Positions 45,537 to 54,513 of a stretch of DNA of 64,000 bases are shown here, one piece after another. Within the stretch, counting starts at the first letter, position 1. Each line of letters begins with the position of its first letter. The notes beneath the pieces were generated by a model. It had not been told where the DNA came from. It saw only the letters and a list, made by a program, of their open reading frames with translations, and did no database searches. Source of the DNA: Palsa-360 sp963719875 (GTDB taxonomy: Bacteria > Acidobacteriota > Terriglobia > Acidiferrales > UBA7541). The translations under genes and the position numbers were made by a program. The DNA lies in the NCBI GenBank assembly GCA_963719875.1, contig CAVRDJ010000002.1, forward strand, positions 1,736,001-1,800,000, in the 5' to 3' direction.

Positions 45537-46061
45537 TCAATGATTTTTGGGTCCGCCCAATGCATGGATGATCAGCCCAACAGCAATTGCAAGTGTCAGC
45601 CCCTCTATGAGAAGCGCATACGAGAGGAGCCTCTTGGCGCGATCAAATCGAGCCACCAACCGACTCACACCGATTCCCACAAGAATAAAAGGTGACCACA
45701 TGAGTCTGTACAAAAAGAGAAAGCCTACGCTTTGCGCCACAAGATTGTCGCCGAAAGTGAGCACACTCAGGCAAACAGGCGCGCTTAGGCTGAGACCCAG
45801 CAGAACTTGCGAATAGGCCCTATAAAACGGCTCAAACTTTGCGATGACCCACACGAGAAAAACGGTGGGGATCATGAAGAGACAGGCGATGAAAATCTGG
45901 AGAAAGGCGTCGCCGGCAGCCCACATGCCACCAGATGCCTCGTCGGGATATTTGAGTTCCTGCAGGTGGCGCCCGTAGAATAAGGCTGCCGCAACCACCA
46001 AAACCGCGATATATCCCAAGGCAACTAATCCCAACTGCACCCGCCAAGAGATAGGTTTCAC
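45537..46061 (-). CDS. Membrane protein of unknown function, four helices
   Basis: 174 residues with four predicted helices (LVALGYIAVLVVAAALFYG, LQIFIACLFMIPTVFLVWVI, YSQVLLGLSLSAPVCLSVL, LLSYALLIEGLTLAIAVGL). It starts at ATG 46061 with no strong site. No family recognised, though similar small membrane proteins occur in Acidobacteria. Lies next to MITE copy 3. Confidence 0.6.
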   Translation of the reverse strand: MKPISWRVQLGLVALGYIAVLVVAAALFYGRHLQELKYPDEASGGMWAAGDAFLQIFIACLFMIPTVFLVWVIAKFEPFYRAYSQVLLGLSLSAPVCLSVLTFGDNLVAQSVGFLFLYRLMWSPFILVGIGVSRLVARFDRAKRLLSYALLIEGLTLAIAVGLIIHALGGPKNH

Positions 46062-46490
46062 AAGAGTATTCTACCGTCCGGATGGGCGGGGCCACACGAC
46101 GGCATCACCTTAGGGGACGAAAAGCTCAATATACGGGGCCTCTGGCGTCCCGGCCACCTTCCGATATGCCCAACAAAAAACTCTCGCCTTCGCTTCGAAA
46201 AGACATAGGAGTGGGTATTCTCGAGATTGTCTCCAGGTATTTAGCCCGCATTCCTCACAAGCTGCAATGACGTCAGCTAGGAAGATCTCCTCTTCCTCAA
46301 ACCTGCGGAGAGATTCTTCGGGGCACAAACCGCCCCTCAGAATGACACACTGCTTCAAGTTGTCATTCTGAGCGAAGCGAAGAATCTCTCTGAATCCCGC
46401 AATACACGAGAACCATGACCCGAACTGGTGAGAAATGCGGGTTAGTGTCTATTCTTGATACTGAAGGTGAGGAAGAAGCGCCTTTAAGCG
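46062..46490. other. Gap occupied by MITE copy 3
   Basis: Contains the 205-bp repeat at 46241-46445. Nothing else seen. Confidence 0.6.
46241..46445 (-). mobile_element. 205-bp MITE-like repeat, copy 3
   Basis: Starts TTAGCCCGCATTCCTCAC and ends GTGAGAAATGCGGGTTAG. About 97 percent like copy 1 by eye over its length and in the same orientation. Both outermost ends show TTAG. Confidence 0.8.
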
Positions 46491-47609
46491 CTATTTTGTT
46501 CCCGCAGTGTAAGTCTTGGTGAAGCTGTTGCGGGTGTTGGTGACCGTGAAGGTGCCGTTCGTCTGTGCCGACACTTTGATCCAGTACGCCGTTCCGTTGT
46601 GCTGGGGTGGCGGAGGCGCTCCCGGACCGGGCGCAGGTGCCGCCATCGGAGCGATCGGCATGCTGGCCGGCTCGTCATCAATCGTATTAGCGATAAACAT
46701 GCCGGGAGCGGTGTACTCCTGACCGCTCAGGAGAGAGAAGTGCATCTGCCAGAGATCCTCGAGGCCTGGAGAGGAGTGAACCGTCTGCATGGTTTCAGGT
46801 TCGCCGCCTTTGCGGGTGCCGTCGTTCATAATGGCAACGCGCGGACGAAGTGCGTGTACGGCCACTACCGAATTTGAGGTCGATTGTCCGTGGTGCAAAC
46901 CCAAGAGGAGATCGACAGTACCGAGGGGATTAGTCGGACACATCAACTCGAATTCCTTGTTCTTCGTCAAATCACCCAAATGAATCGTGCGAAATTTCCC
47001 GAACGTAATGAGGCTCCCGACGGATTGCGGGTCTTCGGCATTGCTCTCTCCCGGCTTGAATTCGGAACAATATGGATTCGGCTTGCCTGCGCCCGGGAGC
47101 GGCGTCTTGAGAACTTGCCCAGCGGACGTCACGATACGCCAATCGAGACCAGCCACCGGAATCTTGTCGCCGGGTTTCACGACTGTGTGTGTGACCTTGG
47201 CGTATAGCGCCGGGTATGTCTTCTGCAAAAATTCATCGGCGGCAGGACCGGGCTGAACGTTCGGGCCATGATCGATGAACTGCTTAATCGGAATGCGGGC
47301 GGCCAGTTCCGCGAGTCCGCCAAAATGATCGCCATGCCAGTGAGTAATGATCAGGTGATCGATCTGCGTAACGCCGGCGTCTTTCAATGCGGCCATGATG
47401 CGTTCGGCATCACGAACGGCGCCTGGAGCCACGTTCCCCGTGTCGATGAGGACCGACTCACCCGAGGGGGCCACAAAGAGCACCGAATTACCGCCTTCGA
47501 CATCTACAACATAGATGTCCAATGTTGTTCTCGCTGTCCGCGTCTGGGCAACCAAAGACGCCGCGGAAACAGCCAAGGCCAGCAGAAGAAACGCGAACTT
47601 TTTGCGCAT
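46491..47609 (-). CDS. Exported ComEC-type MBL-fold metallohydrolase
   Basis: 372 residues from ATG 47609. Signal peptide (KKFAFLLLALAVSAASLVAQ), then DIYVVDVEGGNSVLFVAPSG and the metal motif ITHWHGDHFGGLAELAARI, with later LHLGDLTKN-like IHLGDLTKNKEFE and GLHHGQSTSNS ligands. This order (VDVGQGDS-like start, THxHxDH, HHG) is that of the C-terminal hydrolase domain of ComEC and of stand-alone homologues. The C-terminal 50 residues are proline-rich, then end in a beta-like strand. Substrate unknown. A gene-facing repeat precedes it. Confidence 0.86.
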   Translation of the reverse strand: MRKKFAFLLLALAVSAASLVAQTRTARTTLDIYVVDVEGGNSVLFVAPSGESVLIDTGNVAPGAVRDAERIMAALKDAGVTQIDHLIITHWHGDHFGGLAELAARIPIKQFIDHGPNVQPGPAADEFLQKTYPALYAKVTHTVVKPGDKIPVAGLDWRIVTSAGQVLKTPLPGAGKPNPYCSEFKPGESNAEDPQSVGSLITFGKFRTIHLGDLTKNKEFELMCPTNPLGTVDLLLGLHHGQSTSNSVVAVHALRPRVAIMNDGTRKGGEPETMQTVHSSPGLEDLWQMHFSLLSGQEYTAPGMFIANTIDDEPASMPIAPMAAPAPGPGAPPPPQHNGTAYWIKVSAQTNGTFTVTNTRNSFTKTYTAGTK

Positions 47610-47633
47610 GAGAGCACCCCGTGGAGGTTTGCC

Positions 47634-47760
47634 CGGAATTTCCGAATGGGCCTTCGGTTTCACGCATCGTACGCTTCTCCTGCTTTCGACACAACATATT
47701 GACCATCAGAAAATGCCCCAGCCAGATCAGTGGGGTTGCGACGGCTCGTTCTTCCCGTTT
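47634..47760 (-). repeat. Gene-facing ~115-bp repeat, copy E
   Basis: Minus strand reads CAATATGTTGTGTCGAAAGC, AGCAGGAGAAGCGTACGATG and CATTCGGAAATTCCGG, ending 24 bases before the MBL gene start. Confidence 0.7.
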
Positions 47761-47779
47761 GACGAGTCCCCGTTTCCCG

Positions 47780-47900
47780 GGACTTGGACGCCAGAACTTC
47801 GTCATCCCCATTGGAGCCTGATCTGGTTGCAAATTCATTGTGCCAAGGGCAGGAGGAGCCTATGATTCGCAAGCCAGAGCTCCAAATCGAAAATTCCGGT
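47780..47900 (+). repeat. Gene-facing ~115-bp repeat, copy C
   Basis: Reads GGACTTGGACGCCAGAAC, GTTGCAAATTCATTGTGCC, AAGGGCAGGAGGAGCCTATG and CAAATCGAAAATTCCGG. It ends 77 bases before the start of the receiver-protease gene. Confidence 0.7.
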
Positions 47901-47977
47901 TTCCTATCGGCTGGACGTTCCGGTAGAGACCCGTACGAGGATTTGACTGAAATCGGCGAAGGCCGTAAATTTTTTTT

Positions 47978-49705
47978 ATGAATAACATTCGCGAAAAAAT
48001 CGTCGTTGTAGAAACGGACGAGGCTAGCCGCGCTTCGTTGGTCTCCATAATGGAAAGTGGAGGGTATGAAGTCTCTGCCTTTTCCACGGCCCGCGAGGGT
48101 CTCGATGCCCTGCAGCATGCCGGGGCAGACTTGCTTTTGCTGGACACGGATCTATTGTGTGCGGACGCGCTGAGCGCGCGTGAAACGCTGGCGACGATTC
48201 GCGGCTCCGCCCTCACAGCCGCGGTTCGCGTGATCGTCCTGGTTTGCTCCGGGGCGGACAATCGCGCTGTGGGCCTGGACCTCGGAGCGGATGACGCCGT
48301 TTCGCGCCCCTGGGATGCGACGGAGCTTCTGGCACGCACCCGAGTGCAATTGCGCGCCCTGCGAGCCGACAAACAGCTTTTGGAACAAATGCGCATTGCC
48401 ACTGAGGGGCAGCAGATCGCGCACACGGCATTTGATGCGCTGGCCGTCACCGAACGAATGGCCAGCAATGCGGACTCGCTGGATAAGCGTTTGAAAATCG
48501 GATTCGCTGCCGTCTTTGCAATGGCCTTGGTGATGGCGGGGATCTATTTCCTGTTTGCCCGAACCGCTCAGAAAGATCTCAAAAATACCACGAGCACGAT
48601 TGCCCATCTCCAAGGAGGAATTCTGCACCAGCAGAGCTTGATTGCCGAGGCGCGAAAGCTGCACGAAGAACTAGGTGCCGATGAAACCGCTCTCGGTGCC
48701 CAGAGAAAAGACGAGTTACAAAAGCAAGCACAAGACCTGAAGGCCAAGATGGCCAGCGCCGGTTCCGGCCAGGGAGCCACGCTGCAAAAACAGTTGGAAG
48801 ATACAAATGCCCGCCTAAAGCGAATTGAGCAGGAAGGCGACGCCGCGCAAAACCTGATTCGGGACGACGTGCGCAGCATTTGTCTGCTGCATATTTCTGT
48901 CGCATTCCGCGATCAAAAGAGCAAGCAGCGGCTGCGCTACGCCGGCTTGAACGCGCAAGGCGAGCCTCTGCAGGATAGCGACGGTAATCCGACACTCACT
49001 GTCGGCGGCAACGGCCCCGAAGTGAAGCTGGACGTTTTCGGCACGGGGTTTCCGGTGGGCGATTCCGGGCATATCGTCACCAACCGGCACGTTGCCGAAC
49101 CTTGGTGGAATAACGACGAGCTGAATCAGATGGCGAGCCAGGGTTTTTTGGCTGAAATTTCCACGATCCATGCTTATTTCCCGGGCGACCCCCGCGCGTT
49201 CGCCGGCGAGATTCAGGAAATTTCGAAGGACGCGGACTTAGCCACGATGCGGATCAACATTCAGGACTTGAAGCGTCCGCTCCTGTCGATCGACTCCGGC
49301 AAGGGAGCTGCCGTGACAGGCGAGCCGATCGTCTTGATGGGCTATGCGACCGGGCTTGCCGGCATCCTCGCGCGAACCGACGAAGGCACGGCTCAGCAGA
49401 TCTTGACTCGAAGTGGCGGCGACGTCTCGCGAGTCCTGGCGGAGTTGGCACACCGCGATCTGATTCATCCGATCATTACGCAGGGCCACATCGGAGATAT
49501 CCTGCCCGACAAAATCGTCTTCGACGCGCAAACCACCTCTGGAGGTTCCGGGGGGCCCCTCTTCAATCGTCAGGGGAAAGTCATCGGCGTCACCTATGCG
49601 ATCCTGAAGGGTTTCGGAGGCTCGAATTTCGGGATTCCCATTCGATTCTCCGAACCGTTGCTCGCGCCCTCGATTGCTTCGCCGCCAACACACGCGGCAA
49701 ATTGA
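47978..49705 (+). CDS. Receiver domain-TM helix-coiled coil-trypsin-like protease fusion
   Basis: 575 residues. Residues 5-125 form a CheY-like receiver (D14/E15, D56 as acceptor in LLLLDTDLL; the conserved Lys is Arg110, and the switch Thr/Ser is weakly kept). One membrane helix spans about 173-193. Residues 200-300 are a charged coiled coil. From 350 on comes an S1C/HtrA-like protease with His371 in TNRHVAEP, an Asp in KDADLATMRI (Asp420) and Ser524 in TSGGSGGPLFN, so the triad looks complete. Topology would put the receiver in the cytoplasm and the protease outside, an inside-out signalling design. No PDZ domain is seen. Substrates and input kinase unknown. Confidence 0.9.
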   Translation: MNNIREKIVVVETDEASRASLVSIMESGGYEVSAFSTAREGLDALQHAGADLLLLDTDLLCADALSARETLATIRGSALTAAVRVIVLVCSGADNRAVGLDLGADDAVSRPWDATELLARTRVQLRALRADKQLLEQMRIATEGQQIAHTAFDALAVTERMASNADSLDKRLKIGFAAVFAMALVMAGIYFLFARTAQKDLKNTTSTIAHLQGGILHQQSLIAEARKLHEELGADETALGAQRKDELQKQAQDLKAKMASAGSGQGATLQKQLEDTNARLKRIEQEGDAAQNLIRDDVRSICLLHISVAFRDQKSKQRLRYAGLNAQGEPLQDSDGNPTLTVGGNGPEVKLDVFGTGFPVGDSGHIVTNRHVAEPWWNNDELNQMASQGFLAEISTIHAYFPGDPRAFAGEIQEISKDADLATMRINIQDLKRPLLSIDSGKGAAVTGEPIVLMGYATGLAGILARTDEGTAQQILTRSGGDVSRVLAELAHRDLIHPIITQGHIGDILPDKIVFDAQTTSGGSGGPLFNRQGKVIGVTYAILKGFGGSNFGIPIRFSEPLLAPSIASPPTHAAN

Positions 49706-49909
49706 CACCCCGCTGCGCACGGCTAACCTGGAAGCCCTGATCGGGTTTCTTCTTCCTTGACGTCCCTGTTGAGGAGTTCAAGCTGAAAGCATTTATGACC
49801 CAGCGCCCTCGTGGTTCCTCCTCTCGGAAGGTGGCTTTCTAGTTAGGGTAACTGACGCTCAAAGAGCCGCATCTACATAGCGTTCTCAATTCCTCCTCAC
49901 CAACTCTAC

Positions 49910-50098
49910 CTATGCCTTCACGCCTGCCTTGCGAAGAATTGTCATCATCGGGCACCAGTTCGTAAAGGCCGATTGGAACAGGTTCAATCCTACGAAACCT
50001 GTGAACAGAAACCAGTAGGGACTTACCCAGTATCCCAACGCGAGTGAAGCCACAACAAAGGTCCCTGCGACAAGTCTAACGTAGCGTTCTACAGTCAT
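49910..50098 (-). CDS. DUF2892 (YgaP-like) small inner-membrane protein
   Basis: 62 residues; MTVERYVRLVAGTFVVASLA and GYWVSPYWFLFTGFVGLNLF form the two helices, followed by the conserved FTNWCPMMTIL block with a Cys typical of DUF2892 proteins. AAGGAGG precedes the ATG by six bases. It is last in the osmC-to-RND operon, 15 bases after the RND gene. DUF2892 modules are frequent neighbours of rhodanese or sulfur and efflux genes. Confidence 0.9.
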   Translation of the reverse strand: MTVERYVRLVAGTFVVASLALGYWVSPYWFLFTGFVGLNLFQSAFTNWCPMMTILRKAGVKA

Positions 50099-50113
50099 GG
50101 TGTTTCCTCCTTT

Positions 50114-53100
50114 TCAATCAGCCGTGGGCACGAGATCCTCGCCACTCGGTGGCAGAGTTCTTGCGCCGCCACGTTCGCTCAAGTAATACAGAACCGGAAC
50201 CGTCATGCGAGAGAGCACCGTCGAAGCGACTTCCCCTGCCATTAGGGAAATGGCCAGCCCCTGGAAAATCGGGTCGAAGAGAATCACGCTTGCACCAACG
50301 ACCACGGCCGCTGCGGTTAACAGCATGGGACGAAAACGTACCGCTCCAGCATCGACCACGGCTTCTTCTAGCGACATTCCATGCGAGCGGCGCAGTTCAA
50401 TGAAGTCCACGAGGATGATCGAATTCCGAACAATGATGCCCGCACCGGCGATGAAGCCGATCATCGAAGTCGCCGTGAAAAATGCTCCCATTAGCGCATG
50501 AGCTGGCAAGATGCCGACGAGCGTTAGAGGAATCGGGGCCATGATTACCAGAGGTGTTTTGAACGACTTGAACCACCCGACGACCAATATGTAAATCAGC
50601 ACCAAGACAGCCGCGAAAGCTAAACCAAGGTCGCGAAATACCTCGACTGTGATGTGCCACTCGCCGTCCCACTTCATAGCGAATCGCTCCGTGCTCTCCG
50701 GCAGGGTCGTCCCGGAGTATTGCTTCACGTGATAGCCGTCGGGCAATTCGATTTTGCCGATCGCATCGCTCATCTTGAGGATGGCGTACACCGGACTTTC
50801 TATCTCCCCCGCCACGTCCCCCGTGACGTACACCACGGGCCGCAAGTTCTTGCGGTAAACGCTCTGATCAATCGTGGTCTCCCGGTTGCTGGTGACCTCG
50901 CGAAGAGAAACCTGCCCGCCCGAGGGAGTGGGCAACTTCAGATTTTCGAGATCCGCAATTCCCGAGCGGTCTGGTCGCGACAAGCGTACTTCAATGGGTA
51001 TATCTTCCCGAGATGCGGCATCGTGGAGCAGCCCCGCTGAAGCTCCACTCAAGCCAATCTGCACCGTCCGTGTAACTTCTGCAGCTGAGACTCCTTGCAG
51101 CGCGGCTTTGTCGAGGTCCACCTTCAGGTCGTACTTGTTCTGCGGATCTTCCACATACCAATCCACATCCACGACACCTGGAGTTTCCTGGAAAATCTTC
51201 TTGATCTTTGCGGCGAGTTCGGTCTGGCCCTTGTAGTCCGGCCCATACACTTCGGCCACCAGAGTTTGCAGCACGGGCGGACCCGGTGGGACCTCGGCCA
51301 CCTTAATGCGTGCGCCGAAGGGAGCGGCAATCTTGTCGAGTTCCGGCCGCAAGCGACGGGCGATTTCGTGGCTCTGCGCCTTGCGCTCGTTCAGCGAGAG
51401 GAGATTTACCTGGATGTCCGCTTGGTTGGGTTGATTGCGGAGGAAGTAATGCCGCACCAGCCCGTTGAAGTTGTACGGCCCCGAGGTGCCGGAATAGATT
51501 TGATAATTGATCACCTCCGGTTGTGCACCGAGGTAGCTTCCCAATGCCTGCGCCACTTGGGTCGTCTGCTCCAGCGGGGTTCCGTCAGGCATGTCAATGA
51601 TTACCTGGAATTCGCTCTTGTTGTCGAAAGGGAGCATTTTGACTTGCACCCACTTGAGCGGGAGGAACGCTACCGCCGCGACGAGCAACACGACTACGCC
51701 GCCAAGAAACATCCACCTCGGCGCCGGTTTCAGGATCAGCGGATTCATCAGGCGGCGATAGAGCCGCGTGGTCCAGCCTTCCGCCTCATGTGCGGACGCG
51801 GGGCGATCGGAGTAATGGTGCAGCAGCCGCAACGCAGCCCAGGGCGAAACCACGAAGGCCACGAGCAATGAAAAAACCATGGCAGAAGATGCGCCCACGG
51901 GGATAGGGCGCATATAAGGCCCCATCAGACCTCGCACAAATGCCATGGGAAGGATAGCCGCAATCACCGCGAAGGTGGCCAGGATCGTTGGGTTGCCGAC
52001 TTCATCCACAGCCTCGACCGCAACATCGGCGAGTGACCGTCCACGATTTTCGGGCAGCCGGAAATGGCGAACGATGTTCTCTACCACGACGATGGCGTCG
52101 TCTACCAAGATACCGATGGAGAATATCAGTGCAAAAAGAGTGACACGATTCAACGTGTATCCATAGAGATAGAAAATGGCCAGAGTCAGGGCGAGTGTTA
52201 CGGGGATGGCCAACAACACCACACCCGATTCGCGCCAACCCAATGCGAGCGCTATTAGCGCCGTGACGGAAATGGTGGCAAGGAAAAGATGCTTGAGGAG
52301 TTCGTCCGATTTTTCCTTGGCCGTTTCCCCATAGTTGCGCGTGACAGTGATGTTCAAATCGTTCGGCAGCGTGTTGCCCTGGAGTGTATCGACCTTGTGC
52401 AGAACATTCACGGCAATAAGTGTGGCGTTTGCGCCTTTGCGCTTGGCCAGTGTAATGGTCACTGCCGGATAATCTGGACTGGCCGCGTTCTCGGTTGTTC
52501 CCTTTGCGGTGGCGAACATGACGTACTTGTCGGCTTCCGCGGGGCCGTCCTCGATCTTTTGCACCACGTCACGCAGGTACACCGGCCGATCTGCGTGAAC
52601 TCCCACGACGACTTGTTGCAGTTCTTCCAGGCGCGTAAAGAAGTTGCCAGCCTCGACCTGGTACTCCTGGTTATCGCGAGCAAAGCTACCCGCTTGCGTG
52701 CGCGTGTTCGCGGCGCCCAGTTGCGAGACAACGGAACCCGGTGTAAGGCCGTACGCCGCGAGCCGTTGCGTGTCGAGCACAACGCGCAACTTCCGGGGTT
52801 GCCCGCCGATGATCGTAGTCTCGGAAACGTCGTCCAACTGCTTCAGCGAGTGTTCCAGTTCCGCCGCAATGCGCCGCAATTGGTAAGCGTCGTAGTTCTT
52901 TCCCCAAAGCGTCAGAGCCAGAATGGGCACATCGTCAATCGAACGCACCTTGATAATGGGCTGCGAAACTCCCTGTGGAATCCGGTCAAAGTTGGAATAG
53001 AGCTTGTTATAGGTCTTGACGATCGCGTCTTCTTCCTTCGTACCAACATAGAAACGGACGATCACCATGCTCAGGCCGGGATGGCTGATCGAGTAGACGT

Positions 53101-53386
53101 ATTCAACGCCGGGTATCTCGCGGATCAGCTTTTCCATGGGCACCGTGGCGCGTTGCGTTACTTCTTCGGCGGACGCCCCTGGCATCTGGACGAAGACGTC
53201 CAGCAGGGGGACTACAATCTGAGGTTCTTCCTCGCGCGGCGTCTGTAGGATGCTAAAAGCCCCAAGCAGGAGAGCGCCTACGATTACTAGTGGCGTTAGT
53301 TTCGATTGAATGAAAATGTGCGCAACCCGGCCCGCCAGTCGCAGGACGTGAGTGGAATTGTCCGGTTTGGGCGATGTGTCGCTCAT
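50114..53386 (-). CDS. RND efflux pump inner-membrane permease
   Basis: 1090 residues, as usual for RND permeases. Twelve helices in two halves, e.g. ATISVTALIALALGWRESGV, and the proton-relay segment GILVDDAIVVVENIVRHFRL with paired Asp. Porter domains carry GQPRKLRVVLDTQRLAAYGL. It belongs to the hydrophobe/cation RND group; the substrate is not predictable. Start overlaps the adaptor stop by ATGA, so the two are translated together. Complete pump together with adaptor and TolC genes. Confidence 0.95.
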   Translation of the reverse strand: MSDTSPKPDNSTHVLRLAGRVAHIFIQSKLTPLVIVGALLLGAFSILQTPREEEPQIVVPLLDVFVQMPGASAEEVTQRATVPMEKLIREIPGVEYVYSISHPGLSMVIVRFYVGTKEEDAIVKTYNKLYSNFDRIPQGVSQPIIKVRSIDDVPILALTLWGKNYDAYQLRRIAAELEHSLKQLDDVSETTIIGGQPRKLRVVLDTQRLAAYGLTPGSVVSQLGAANTRTQAGSFARDNQEYQVEAGNFFTRLEELQQVVVGVHADRPVYLRDVVQKIEDGPAEADKYVMFATAKGTTENAASPDYPAVTITLAKRKGANATLIAVNVLHKVDTLQGNTLPNDLNITVTRNYGETAKEKSDELLKHLFLATISVTALIALALGWRESGVVLLAIPVTLALTLAIFYLYGYTLNRVTLFALIFSIGILVDDAIVVVENIVRHFRLPENRGRSLADVAVEAVDEVGNPTILATFAVIAAILPMAFVRGLMGPYMRPIPVGASSAMVFSLLVAFVVSPWAALRLLHHYSDRPASAHEAEGWTTRLYRRLMNPLILKPAPRWMFLGGVVVLLVAAVAFLPLKWVQVKMLPFDNKSEFQVIIDMPDGTPLEQTTQVAQALGSYLGAQPEVINYQIYSGTSGPYNFNGLVRHYFLRNQPNQADIQVNLLSLNERKAQSHEIARRLRPELDKIAAPFGARIKVAEVPPGPPVLQTLVAEVYGPDYKGQTELAAKIKKIFQETPGVVDVDWYVEDPQNKYDLKVDLDKAALQGVSAAEVTRTVQIGLSGASAGLLHDAASREDIPIEVRLSRPDRSGIADLENLKLPTPSGGQVSLREVTSNRETTIDQSVYRKNLRPVVYVTGDVAGEIESPVYAILKMSDAIGKIELPDGYHVKQYSGTTLPESTERFAMKWDGEWHITVEVFRDLGLAFAAVLVLIYILVVGWFKSFKTPLVIMAPIPLTLVGILPAHALMGAFFTATSMIGFIAGAGIIVRNSIILVDFIELRRSHGMSLEEAVVDAGAVRFRPMLLTAAAVVVGASVILFDPIFQGLAISLMAGEVASTVLSRMTVPVLYYLSERGGARTLPPSGEDLVPTAD

Positions 53387-54513
53387 TGTCCAAAGGCGAT
53401 TCGTTTGCCGCCCAATTCACGTTCACCGGGTTCGGCAACAAGTTTCTCCCCGGCTTGTAGCCCTGCGAGAACCTCAATCTGTTCTCCCGTAGTCTTGCCG
53501 ATGGTGATGTAACGCAACCCTGCTATCTGGTTTGAATCAAGCACGTAAACTCCCTGGAGTTGGCCGCGCGCCAACAGCGCTGTCGCTGGAATCAATAGTG
53601 CCGGCCGTTCGCCACGCGGGAAACGTGCCCTCCCGAAGAGGCCAGAGCGGAGACGCGTATCAGCGGGCAATTCGACTTTCACAAGGAAACTGCGGCTGGC
53701 AGTATCCGCTGCCGGAACGATTTGCATGATTTTGCCGGGAAGCTGGATATTCCCCAGCGCGTCAATGGTCACTGGGCCAATTTGCCCAACGTGCACAAGG
53801 CGGATATCGCTTTCATCCACTGTCACTTCGAGCCGAAAGCTCCGCGTGTCTTCAAGGGTCAAGAGGGGCATGCCGGGCGAGGCCAGCGTGCCCGCATCCG
53901 CCTTTTTTTCGGTCACAATCCCCGAAAACGGCGCGCGAATCCGCGTATAGCTCAGCGAGTTCTGAGCCTGAGTCAGCACTGCACTTGCTTGTGTTTGTCC
54001 CGCTCGCGCCATATCGCGGCGTGCTTCGGTGGACTGGAAGCGGGCTTTGATCTCGTCGAACTCCTGCGGACTGACCGATTTCTTGTCGTAGAGCTGCTGG
54101 TAGCGCTGTAGCGTTGTTTGAGCGAGTATCAAGTCCGAATCGGCGGCGGAGACTTCTTTTCCTGCGACTGCCAGGGCTGCGGTGGCTTGGTCTGCAGCGG
54201 AGCGAGGTTGCGCGTCGTCGATTATCGCCAGCACCTGTCCGTTCTGCACGCGGTCGCCTTCGTGTGAACGGATCTCGATGATGGTGCCCATCATCTGACT
54301 GGAAACTTGGCTTGTTTGCGCCGCGCGGACGTTTCCGACGGCTTCCAGCCAGTCAGGTACCGTCTTCTTTTGGGCGACAATCACCGAAACGTTGGTCAGT
54401 GTCTCTGACGCCGTGGGCTCGGCGCGATGCTCGTTGGAACACCCGGACAGCCCTCCACTCAGAACTGCAATCAAGACGATAACCGTTGTGATTGCATGAT
54501 TCTTATCTCTCAT
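53383..54513 (-). CDS. RND efflux membrane-fusion (adaptor) protein
   Basis: 376 residues with an N-terminal lipoprotein-like signal (IVLIAVLSGGLSGCSNEHRA, Cys in the GC position), a lipoyl/biotinyl hairpin segment (IIEIRSHEGDRVQNGQVLAI), coiled coil (YQQLYDKKSVSPQEFDEIKA) and beta-barrel parts (RIRAPFSGIVTEKKADAG). Typical AcrA-type order. It overlaps the TolC stop by 4 bases and the permease start by 4. Confidence 0.94.
   Translation of the reverse strand: MRDKNHAITTVIVLIAVLSGGLSGCSNEHRAEPTASETLTNVSVIVAQKKTVPDWLEAVGNVRAAQTSQVSSQMMGTIIEIRSHEGDRVQNGQVLAIIDDAQPRSAADQATAALAVAGKEVSAADSDLILAQTTLQRYQQLYDKKSVSPQEFDEIKARFQSTEARRDMARAGQTQASAVLTQAQNSLSYTRIRAPFSGIVTEKKADAGTLASPGMPLLTLEDTRSFRLEVTVDESDIRLVHVGQIGPVTIDALGNIQLPGKIMQIVPAADTASRSFLVKVELPADTRLRSGLFGRARFPRGERPALLIPATALLARGQLQGVYVLDSNQIAGLRYITIGKTTGEQIEVLAGLQAGEKLVAEPGERELGGKRIAFGQ

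Larger units (their letters stand above)
47610..47977. other. Divergent promoter region with two opposed gene-facing repeats
   Basis: Copy E (47634-47760, minus) and copy C (47780-47900, plus) lie nearly back to back. No coding sequence seen. Ribosome sites are weak. Confidence 0.6.
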
